NCBI GenBank assembly: GCA_021781095.1
Contig: JAJXXM010000116.1
Span: 1-13,428 of the forward strand
Source: a bacterium
Lineage (GTDB): Bacteria > Eremiobacterota > Eremiobacteria > Baltobacterales > Baltobacteraceae
DNA: 13,428 nucleotides
Reading direction: 5' to 3'
The notes beneath the pieces are model-generated. The model was not told the DNA's origin. It saw only the letters and a program-made list of their open reading frames with translations, and searched no databases. Below, piece by piece: positions 7,663 to 13,428 of this stretch. The position numbers and the translations under genes are program-made. How positions within the stretch are numbered: the stretch's first letter is position 1; each line of letters starts with the position of its first letter.

Positions 7663-8489
7663 CGACGCGAGCGCCGGATTCCGGCGTAATCGGGTTCGCG
7701 CTTTTCAACGAAGGCGCGCATGCCTTCGGCGGTTTCGGCGCCGGCGAAATGCGATGCCAGCCATTCGCGGGCGTGCCCGATCGTCGCGTACCACGATTGG
7801 TCTTTCCAATAATTCACCTGGCACTGCGTGTAACTCAAGCACTGCGGGAACTTATCGAGCAGCTTGTTGCAGAGGTCGCGCACGACGTCGTCGAGTTGCT
7901 CGTACGGCGCGACGCGGTTGACGAGTCCCCAATCGAGCGCTTGCGCGGCGGTGATCGGCTCGCAGAGGAAGAGCATCTCACGCGCTCGGCGGTCGCCGAC
8001 GATGATCGGCAGCCATTGCGTGCCGCCGCCCGCCGCGACGCTGCCGACCCGCGTGCCGACCTGTCGGATCGTCGCGTGTTCGGCTGCGACCGCGAGATCG
8101 CAGGCCATATTCATCTCGTTTCCGCCGCCGACCGCCATGCCGTTGATGCGCGCGATCGTCGGTTTGCCCATATTGCGAATGGAATCGAGGCAATCTTGGA
8201 AGAGCACCATGTACTTCCAAAACTGTTCGGGATGCTCGACGTAGCGTTCCGCGTACTCTTTCACGTCGCCGCCGGTGCAAAACGCTTTGCGGCCGGCACC
8301 GGTGAGCACTACGACGCCGACTTCGTCGTCCCACATCGCGCGCCGGAGCGCGTCGTGCAGGCGCCCGAGCGTCTCGGTCGTGTAGGCGTTATAGGCATGC
8401 GGGCGATTGAAGGTAATCGTCGCCACGCGGTCGTCGACGGAATAGAGAACGTCTTCTTGCGCGGTGCTCGCTTCGGTAGTCGCGGTCAT
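7659..8489 (-). CDS. oah: crotonase-family ring hydrolase, compact Oah-like (6-oxocyclohex-1-ene-1-carbonyl-CoA hydrolase)
   Basis: This 276-aa crotonase-fold protein would add water twice and open the ring of 6-oxocyclohex-1-ene-1-carbonyl-CoA to 3-hydroxypimelyl-CoA. Oah-like stretches include NAYTTE (34-39), AFCTGGDVKEYAERY (69-83) followed by a long helix, INGMAVGGGNEMNMACD (115-131, oxyanion hole), GTRVGSVAAGGGT (145-157) and LCEP (175-178). Known Oah/BamA proteins are about 360-380 aa; this one lacks the roughly 50-residue insertion after the LVNRVAP region and ends with an EGMRAFVEKREPDY segment that resembles the ends of BadI and other short crotonases. It may therefore be a compact Oah or an intermediate between Oah and BadI. 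The ATG at 8489 overlaps the dch stop as ATGA, with AGGAG 10 nt upstream. Confidence 0.75.
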   Translation of the reverse strand: MTATTEASTAQEDVLYSVDDRVATITFNRPHAYNAYTTETLGRLHDALRRAMWDDEVGVVVLTGAGRKAFCTGGDVKEYAERYVEHPEQFWKYMVLFQDCLDSIRNMGKPTIARINGMAVGGGNEMNMACDLAVAAEHATIRQVGTRVGSVAAGGGTQWLPIIVGDRRAREMLFLCEPITAAQALDWGLVNRVAPYEQLDDVVRDLCNKLLDKFPQCLSYTQCQVNYWKDQSWYATIGHAREWLASHFAGAETAEGMRAFVEKREPDYAGIRRSRR

Positions 8490-9247
8490 CGATAGTCATC
8501 TCCTGTGGGAAGGGTGTGCGCCCAAACGGGAGAGCGCTTTTCAAGGAATGCCGCTATGCCCTCGGCCCCGTCGCGGCTCGGTAAAAGCTCGTCGCGATAC
8601 GCGCGCATCGCCAGCGATAGATCGTCGAGCCGAATCGCGCGCTTACAGGCGCGAACGGCGACCGCCGAATAGCCCAAGAGCCGTTCGCAGAGCGCTTCGG
8701 TCGCGGCGGAGAGCTCCTCGGGAGCGACGACCTCGCTCACCACGCCCCACGCAAGCGCGCTCTGCGCGTCGATTTTTCGTCCGGTGAGGATCGCGTTGAA
8801 CGCGCGTTGCGTCCCGATCGCGCGCGGCAACAACGCGCAGGCGATCGGCGGAAGAGCGGCGAGCTGCACCTCGGGGAGCGAGAAAAACGCGCGCGTCGAA
8901 CAGAGTGCGATGTCGGCGAGCAGGAGCAACTCGAAGCCGCCGCCCATCGCGGGTGCGTTCGCGGCGCAGACGATCGCCGGTGAGGCGGAGAGAAACGCGC
9001 TCGCCATCTCTTCGAACGCCGCCAACATCTCCGGCGCCTTCTCGGGCACGTGATCGCCGACTTCGACGCCCGCGCAGAACGCGCGTTCGCCGGCGGCTTC
9101 GATGCTGACGACGGTGCAGCGCTCGCTCTCGCGGATCGCTGCGGTCAGCGCGCGAATATCGGCGATGCCCAACACGTTGAGCGCCCCGGCTTGCAGCGTG
9201 ATGCGGGCGCGGCGTTCGTCGCGCGCCACGGCGATGCGCTCGCTCAC
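8486..9247 (-). CDS. dch: crotonase-family hydratase, likely cyclohexa-1,5-dienecarbonyl-CoA hydratase
   Basis: This 253-aa enoyl-CoA hydratase/isomerase family protein probably adds water to the diene released by benzoyl-CoA reductase, giving 6-hydroxycyclohex-1-ene-1-carbonyl-CoA. Features are FCAGVEVGDHVPEKAPEML (57-75), similar to the ASVEEHLP region remembered from Dch rather than the usual AGAD of fatty-acid hydratases, MGGGFELLLLAD (101-112, oxyanion hole), and FSLPEVQLAALPPIACALLPR (start 122), which matches the Dch-type PEI..GVF.P segment. Length equals the Dch family (about 250-258 aa). The start is GTG at 9247, forming a GTGA overlap with the tetR stop; open frame upstream of that is a shadow of tetR. 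A general enoyl-CoA hydratase role is possible, but the operon context favours Dch. Confidence 0.78.
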   Translation of the reverse strand: MSERIAVARDERRARITLQAGALNVLGIADIRALTAAIRESERCTVVSIEAAGERAFCAGVEVGDHVPEKAPEMLAAFEEMASAFLSASPAIVCAANAPAMGGGFELLLLADIALCSTRAFFSLPEVQLAALPPIACALLPRAIGTQRAFNAILTGRKIDAQSALAWGVVSEVVAPEELSAATEALCERLLGYSAVAVRACKRAIRLDDLSLAMRAYRDELLPSRDGAEGIAAFLEKRSPVWAHTLPTGDDYR

Positions 9248-9834
9248 CGCGATGCCCGCGCGACGAGCGCGCCGCTGCGAAAGCCGTGAAGAAAGAGCTC
9301 GGTGAGCCGCTCGGCGGCGGCGTCGACATCGCCGTCGGCCTCTTCGCGATACCAGGTCGGCGCCCAATTCAACATGCCGAAGAGCGCGCCCGCCGCCATG
9401 CGCGCGTTCTCTTCCGCGTGCGGATCGAGTGCCGCGAGGAGATCGACGAGCGATTGAAAGTAGCGACGGCGGCGCGCGCGCGTGCTGCCGCTCGAATCGC
9501 GGTCGAGCGCCTGAAGATCGTGCAACAGGACGCGGTACGAACGACTGTTGGTTAATAGATAGCGCAGGTGGCCGCGCACGAAGGCGGCGAGCCGCTCGTG
9601 CGGATCGGAGAGCCGAGCGCTCTCGGCCGTTCCCGCTTCGAGCCGGTCGAAAATGCGTTCGCAGACGAACGAGAGCGCTTGTTGCTTGCTCGGGAGGTAG
9701 TAGTAGAGCCCGGCGACGCTGATACACGAGGCGCGCGCGATATCGCGCATGCTGGTCGCGTGGAAGCCCTGCTGTGCGAAGAGCGCCTCGGCGCTGTCGA
9801 GAATATCTTCGTACCGTTGGTCGTAGGCCTGCAC
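9244..9834 (-). CDS. TetR-family transcriptional regulator, first gene of the bzd operon
   Basis: This 196-aa protein has an N-terminal TetR helix-turn-helix (about residues 8-54) with FAQQGFHATSMRDIA and the typical SVAGLYYYLPSKQQAL recognition and connector segment. The C-terminal half is the variable, all-helical ligand and dimer domain, with no recognisable ligand motif. It is read first in the operon and its stop overlaps the dch start (GTGA), so it should be autoregulated with the pathway. The inverted repeats at 9856-9892, just upstream of its ATG, are the likely binding sites. A CoA-thioester such as benzoyl-CoA would be a logical inducer (inference). Known benzoyl-CoA operons use BzdR or BadR regulators of other families. 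ATG at 9834 has a purine-rich GAGGGGG 8 nt upstream. Confidence 0.88.
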   Translation of the reverse strand: MQAYDQRYEDILDSAEALFAQQGFHATSMRDIARASCISVAGLYYYLPSKQQALSFVCERIFDRLEAGTAESARLSDPHERLAAFVRGHLRYLLTNSRSYRVLLHDLQALDRDSSGSTRARRRRYFQSLVDLLAALDPHAEENARMAAGALFGMLNWAPTWYREEADGDVDAAAERLTELFLHGFRSGALVARASR

Positions 9835-9855
9835 CGGTTCCGCCCCCTCATCGGC

Positions 9856-9892
9856 TCGAATCGTTCTATCGAACGTTCATTCGATTCGAATG
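9856..9892 (-). promoter_or_regulatory. nested inverted repeats upstream of tetR, putative operator
   Basis: The 104-bp gap between the LuxR-type gene and tetR holds several overlapping dyads. The best is CATTCGA-T-TCGAATG at 9878-9892, a perfect 7-bp inverted repeat around one base. GAACGTTC at 9871-9878 is a perfect 8-bp palindrome. TCGAATCG (9856-9863) and CGATTCGA (9882-9889) form an 8-bp outer inverted repeat, and CGTTC/GAACG arms lie at 9862-9866 and 9871-9875. Dyads of this size beside a TetR gene are typical operators. No confident -35/-10 pair is visible. Confidence 0.6.
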
Positions 9893-9938
9893 TACGGGAA
9901 TGGCGCTCGGGCGGCCAGAGACGAGAATACCGATTTTT

Positions 9939-10571
9939 CTAGGTCAAATGAATCAGGCCACGCTGCAGCGCGAGGACGACCGCTTCGGCGCGCGAGTGGG
10001 CGCCGAGCTTCTGCAGCAGATTGCCGATGTGGTTGCGGGCGGTCGCCGGGGCGAGCTGCAGCTCCTCGGCGATCTGGGTGGTCCGGAGCCCCTGCGAGAG
10101 CAGGCGAAGGACGTCGCGCTCGCGCCCGGTGAGGGCGACCGCCGGCATGGAGGGCGGCGGCGGGCTCGGTTGACGATCGCGTTGCATGCCCGCGGCGATC
10201 CGCTTAAGGTGGCGCGCGGCGACGCTCTCGCAGAGCAGGTGGAGGGCGATGGGGCGGCCGCGCTCGTCGGGGACGACGCAGGTGACCGCATCGAGCCAGA
10301 GATCGCTGCCGTCGGGGTGCGGAATGACGATTTCGAAACGGCGCGGCGCCCGAAATTGCGCGCAGCTCTTTTGCACCGCGCAGCCGGGCATGCAGAGGTG
10401 CGAACCCGAGGGGGTTCGCCCGGCGAGGACCTCGTGGCAGGGGCGCCCGAGCGCCTCTGCTTCGCTGCGGCCGAGTAAGGCAGCGGCGGCGCTATTCCAA
10501 AGGACGATCGTTCCGCTCTCGTCGATGCCGACGAGCGCGTCGGCGCTCTGCCCGAGGCGTAGCGACGACAT
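9939..10571 (-). CDS. PAS domain LuxR/GerE-type transcriptional regulator with Cys-rich sensor
   Basis: This 210-aa protein has an N-terminal PAS domain (about residues 6-118, with SADALVGIDESGTIVLWN at 9-26) and a C-terminal LuxR/GerE helix-turn-helix (about 145-206, LTGRERDVLRLLSQG and the ATARNHIGNLLQKLG recognition helix), joined by a Pro-rich linker (135-143). The PAS domain carries four closely spaced cysteines, Cys45, Cys60, Cys64 and Cys70, possibly a metal, Fe-S or redox site (inference). There is no receiver domain, so it is not a standard response regulator. The ATG at 10571 follows directly on the stop codon of the chemoreceptor gene (TAGATG) with no ribosome binding site, implying translational coupling and a shared function. 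The targets are unknown; the bzd operon immediately downstream is a plausible one. Confidence 0.87.
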   Translation of the reverse strand: MSSLRLGQSADALVGIDESGTIVLWNSAAAALLGRSEAEALGRPCHEVLAGRTPSGSHLCMPGCAVQKSCAQFRAPRRFEIVIPHPDGSDLWLDAVTCVVPDERGRPIALHLLCESVAARHLKRIAAGMQRDRQPSPPPPSMPAVALTGRERDVLRLLSQGLRTTQIAEELQLAPATARNHIGNLLQKLGAHSRAEAVVLALQRGLIHLT

Positions 10572-13238
10572 CTATTGTGCCGATGCGAAGAGCCGGTTGC
10601 GTTCGCGTTCGAGACGGTCGGCGGTCTCGATCGCTTCGGAGCATTCGTTGGCGTATTCGTGGATGAGCTCGGCCATCTGCATGTAGTCGCCGTACATTGC
10701 ATATGCGCGCTGCGCTGCGGCGCGCGATTCGCGTTCGGCATCTCCGAGCGTGGTGTTCGCCGCAGCGACGAACCCGCCGATGCGTTCGAACGCCGCTTGC
10801 GCGGCACGCGCGTGCCGACCGCTCGCCTCGGCTTTGCTGACGTCGGAGGCGATGGCGCCCGCGGTCGCTTTGCTGCGCTTGTCGAGATCGGCGAGCACCG
10901 AGCGTATCTCTTGCGTCGAGGATTTCGTTTTATCCGCGAGCTTGCGCACTTCGGTCGCAACGACGGAGAAGCCGCGTCCGTGTTCGCCGGCACGCGCCGC
11001 TTCGATCGCGGCGTTGAGGGCGAGCAGGTTCGTTTTGTCGGAGACCGCGCGGACCAGTCCGACGATATCGACGATTTGATTCATCGACTTCGCGAACTTT
11101 CCGAGCGCGTCGCGGCTCTGCATCGCCATCGCGGCGAGCGCGTCGATCGTGGAGAAGAGCCGCTCGACGATACGGTCGGCGTCGCCGAGTTGCGCCTGCG
11201 CCTGCGCGCAGCGCTCCCCAAGTGATGCGAAGCGGTCGGCGAGCCCGTTGCTGATCTCCGACATGCCGTGCGATTGCCCGGCGAGGCTCTTGAGCGAGCT
11301 CACGATCTCCGTCTGGGCGTTCTTGCCGATGCGCCCCGCCGAATTCCGCACCACCGCGACCGAGGTGTCGATCGCGTGGATGACTTCGTCGACCGAAAAC
11401 GCGCGCGTGTGCCGGGCGTCGATGGTGGCGCGTTGGTTGCTCCACGAATGCAGCTCGCGCGAGAGCAGCGCTTGGTAGATATCGGGCGGGAAGAGCGGCT
11501 CCATGCGCTCCCATACGAAGGTCGCGGCCTCGATAAATTGCTCGCGCTCGCTATCGGTGAAGCGATGCACCTCCAGGTGGCGCTGCAATTCGGAGAGCGC
11601 TTCGGCCTCTTGTTCGGCCGCGATCGCGCGGTGCATGTTGCGCGCCTCTTCGAACGCTTGGGCGAGCGCGTTGCGATCCTCCGGCGCGATTTGGCGCAAG
11701 CGATCGGTGTTTCCGAGCACGATCTGCGTGTTGTACGCGTGCGCGGTTAAGGTGAGATAACGCTGCCCTTCGTAGAGCTTCGCTCCAACGATATTCGCAA
11801 GTGGGTTCTCTTGTGCGTCGACGTCCTTCGCGACGAGTGCGTCGTGCACGCGGTTGAACGGAATCACTTTGGGGATCGAGCCGAACGCATGCATGAGCGC
11901 GAGGTAGACGACCGAATCTTGAATGCGCACGCGCATGCGTTTGAGATCGTCGGGCTGCGTGACGGGATGCAGCGAGTTGGTGAAATGCCGCATGCCGTTT
12001 TCGAGAAATCCGAGCCCCGTCAGGCCGAACGGGGCGAACGATTGCAGCACGTGGCGCCCGAGCGGGCCGTCGATCACGGCGTGCGCTTCGGCGGGCGTGC
12101 TGAAAACAAACGGGAGATCGAAGAGCTGGACTAACGGCGAGATCGAGCCGGCGACGAACGTCGTGACGCTGACGATATCGAGTTCGCCGGAGCGCACGCG
12201 CAGGAGCTCTTCTTGTTCGGTTCCGCCCTCGAACGGGATGTGCAATTCGATACGCAGGCGACCGGAGGTAAGTTCTTCGATGCGCTTCTGCACGTACTGC
12301 AGCGCGCGCGCCGGCGGATACCCGGGCGGCAGAAGCGTCGCGCAACGGAGCGTGGCCCCTTCGGAGCGGTGCACCGTACCCGAGCGCGAGAGATAGGCCA
12401 TCTCGGCGCCGTAATAGGAAAGACGCTGCGTTGCGAACGCCGCCTCGAGCGCTTCGCGCCCCTCTTCGGCCATCATCGTCGAGAGCGAGGCGGTGCGTTC
12501 GATCATTTTGTTCGACTGATCGCTCTGCTGCCCGCTCGCCTGCACCGCGCCGTCGATCGCGTGCGAGAGATCGGTCGAGAGCGAGGCGACCACCTGGATC
12601 GCTTCTTGCGCTTGCCGCGCGAGCGGCGCCGATTCCGCGGATTGCTCCGCGCTCGCCCGCACCGCCGCGATCGTCGCTTCCGCTTCGCGGCGCACTTCGA
12701 CGACGAGCCCGGTGATGACGGAGGTCGATTCGCCGGTGGTTTTCGCAAGCCGGCCGACTTCGCCGGCGACGACCGCGAAACCGAGCCCGTGCTTTCCCGC
12801 GCGCGCCGCCTCGATTGCGGCGTTGAGCGCGAGCAACTGCGTTTCGTCGGAGACATCTTCAACGAAGGCGGCCATGCGCCCGATCTCGCTCATCAGGCGA
12901 CCGAATTCATCCATCGCCGCGGCGGTCTGCCCGGAGAGCTCCGCGAGTTGTTGGACCGAGGTGAGGAGTTCGCCGACGACCTGAACGGATTCGGCGAGCG
13001 CGCTGGTGGTGGCGTGCGCTTGGGTCTGTGCCTGTTGGAGGCGCGAGGCGGTCGTCCAGGAATCGCGCGAGAGCAGATCCGCGGTCTCGGCGAGTGCGAC
13101 CATGAGCGTGGTCTGCTCCTGGGCCGTCGCCGCGATCGATTCCGAGATGCTCCGGACCGACTCGACGGCGTGGGAGATCGATTCGGAGAACTGCTCGAAC
13201 GAGGGGTCGAGCGCTGGGGCCGCGGACGCATCGATCAT
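10572..13238 (-). CDS. soluble chemoreceptor with a TRAP/DctP solute-binding domain between two MCP signalling domains
   Basis: This 888-aa protein has three parts. Residues ~15-275 form a methyl-accepting signalling domain with a tip at [17 protein letters not shown] (135-151). Residues ~290-600 match the DctP/SiaP solute-binding family of TRAP transporters: LPPGYP (303-308), a FDLPFVF hinge (373-379), Arg438 at the position of the carboxylate-binding arginine, and [11 protein letters not shown] (473-483). Residues ~605-885 form a second signalling domain with a tip at [19 protein letters not shown] (738-756). No signal peptide, transmembrane segment or HAMP domain is visible, so both the ligand domain and the signalling helices should be cytosolic. 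Output normally needs CheA/CheW, which are not in the window. ATG at 13238 was chosen because an upstream start at 13355 lies inside the repeat array. No clear ribosome binding site precedes it. Confidence 0.9.
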   Translation of the reverse strand: MIDASAAPALDPSFEQFSESISHAVESVRSISESIAATAQEQTTLMVALAETADLLSRDSWTTASRLQQAQTQAHATTSALAESVQVVGELLTSVQQLAELSGQTAAAMDEFGRLMSEIGRMAAFVEDVSDETQLLALNAAIEAARAGKHGLGFAVVAGEVGRLAKTTGESTSVITGLVVEVRREAEATIAAVRASAEQSAESAPLARQAQEAIQVVASLSTDLSHAIDGAVQASGQQSDQSNKMIERTASLSTMMAEEGREALEAAFATQRLSYYGAEMAYLSRSGTVHRSEGATLRCATLLPPGYPPARALQYVQKRIEELTSGRLRIELHIPFEGGTEQEELLRVRSGELDIVSVTTFVAGSISPLVQLFDLPFVFSTPAEAHAVIDGPLGRHVLQSFAPFGLTGLGFLENGMRHFTNSLHPVTQPDDLKRMRVRIQDSVVYLALMHAFGSIPKVIPFNRVHDALVAKDVDAQENPLANIVGAKLYEGQRYLTLTAHAYNTQIVLGNTDRLRQIAPEDRNALAQAFEEARNMHRAIAAEQEAEALSELQRHLEVHRFTDSEREQFIEAATFVWERMEPLFPPDIYQALLSRELHSWSNQRATIDARHTRAFSVDEVIHAIDTSVAVVRNSAGRIGKNAQTEIVSSLKSLAGQSHGMSEISNGLADRFASLGERCAQAQAQLGDADRIVERLFSTIDALAAMAMQSRDALGKFAKSMNQIVDIVGLVRAVSDKTNLLALNAAIEAARAGEHGRGFSVVATEVRKLADKTKSSTQEIRSVLADLDKRSKATAGAIASDVSKAEASGRHARAAQAAFERIGGFVAAANTTLGDAERESRAAAQRAYAMYGDYMQMAELIHEYANECSEAIETADRLERERNRLFASAQ

Positions 13239-13281
13239 CAGAGGGCGGAAGTTAGGAGAGGCGCGGCGGAGGGCCTGCCAT
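13239..13281. other. short spacer between receptor gene and repeat array
   Basis: These 43 bases separate the chosen receptor start from the first repeat. An ATG at 13281 on the minus strand opens a frame that stops within about ten codons. No convincing promoter or ribosome binding site was seen, so the promoter may lie in or beyond the repeats. Confidence 0.4.
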
Positions 13282-13428
13282 GTCACCCCGAGTAGCTGCG
13301 CTCTGTCACCCCGAGTAGCTGCCGAAGGCAGCGTATCGAGGGGCGATCTTGTCACCCCGAGTAGCTGCCGAAGGCAGCGTATCGAGGGGCAATGTTTGTC
13401 ATCCCGAGTAGCTGCCGAAGGCAGCGTA
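13282..13428. repeat. tandem REP-like hairpin repeat array (4 copies, last cut by window edge)
   Basis: Four direct copies of a 40-bp core begin at 13282 (5' part only, about 18 bp), 13305, 13351 and 13398 (truncated by the edge), with 6-7 nt linkers (GATCTT, AATGTTT) between the full ones. Each full core contains a perfect 6-bp stem GCTGCC-GAA-GGCAGC flanked by GTA on both sides. Outer arms CCCCGA and TCGAGGGG can pair with a single bulged A. The copies are nearly identical, apart from GTCACC versus GTCATCC at the fourth copy. The structure fits an extragenic palindromic element. It could act as a terminator, an mRNA-stability element or a mobile REP family member. No transposase is visible in the window. 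Confidence 0.85.

Noticed and set aside
6706..7689. 327-codon plus-strand frame
   Set aside because: Antisense to had, which has complete zinc and NAD motifs; no domain seen in the shadow.
5804..7708. 634-codon minus-strand frame
   Set aside because: Extremely Arg-rich translation running through had and bzdN in another frame; those two genes are well supported.
9248..9727. N-terminal extension of dch upstream of 9247
   Set aside because: Those codons are an out-of-frame reading of tetR with low-complexity Arg-rich sequence; the GTG at 9247 gives a family-length protein and a GTGA overlap.
12213..13295. 360-codon open frame on the plus strand
   Set aside because: Antisense to the first MCP domain of the receptor; composition is Arg/Gly/Asp-rich and without motifs.
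13239..13355. Longer start for the receptor gene at 13355
   Set aside because: The extra 39 codons fall mainly in the repeat array and have no MCP-like sequence; the ATG at 13238 gives the expected start.
13282..13428. CRISPR array
   Set aside because: The spaced repeats have only 6-7 nt linkers rather than unique spacers of about 30 nt, and no cas genes are present.

Overview
This is a GC-rich bacterial window that is almost entirely protein-coding. Nearly every gene lies on the minus strand, so transcription runs from high to low coordinates. The phylum cannot be fixed from sequence alone. The gene content (an ATP-dependent benzoyl-CoA reductase, oxygen-reactive hemerythrin, a soluble chemoreceptor) suggests an anaerobe or facultative anaerobe with chemosensory systems. 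A deep-branching lineage such as Eremiobacterota is only a low-confidence guess.

Layout in transcription order. (1) 13282-13428: tandem copies of a hairpin-forming, about 46-bp REP-like repeat, cut by the window edge. (2) 13238-9939: a two-gene unit. The first gene encodes an 888-aa soluble protein in which a TRAP/DctP solute-binding domain sits between two complete methyl-accepting chemotaxis signalling domains. The second encodes a PAS-LuxR-type regulator with a four-Cys PAS domain, and its ATG directly abuts the receptor's stop codon. (3) 9938-9835: a 104-bp intergenic region dense in inverted repeats, the likely operator and promoter of the next unit. (4) 9834-2035: a tightly packed nine-gene operon: tetR, dch, oah-like, had, bzdN, bzdO, bzdP, bzdQ, hemerythrin. 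All junctions are GTGA/ATGA overlaps or gaps of 11-12 nt. (5) 1572-2126, plus strand: a MaoC/R-specific enoyl-CoA hydratase gene that overlaps the hemerythrin gene tail to tail. (6) 1540-119, minus strand: a tryptophanase gene followed by a hairpin, then the first 17 codons of a further exported or membrane protein.

The operon encodes the central anaerobic aromatic route. BzdNOPQ would reduce benzoyl-CoA to the 1,5-diene at the cost of ATP. Dch would hydrate the diene, Had would oxidise the alcohol, and the Oah-like hydrolase would open the ring to 3-hydroxypimelyl-CoA. The subunit sizes and gene order match the Azoarcus (Bzd) type rather than the Thauera (Bcr) type. Benzoate-CoA ligase and the electron-donating ferredoxin are not in the window. 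The TetR protein probably controls the operon through the palindromes upstream of its own gene. The DctP-chemoreceptor and the Cys-rich PAS regulator next door are candidate sensors of an aromatic or organic acid and of redox state.

The most unusual item is the MCP-DctP-MCP fusion. The compact ring hydrolase, the hemerythrin translationally coupled to the reductase, and the REP-like array are also worth a second look.
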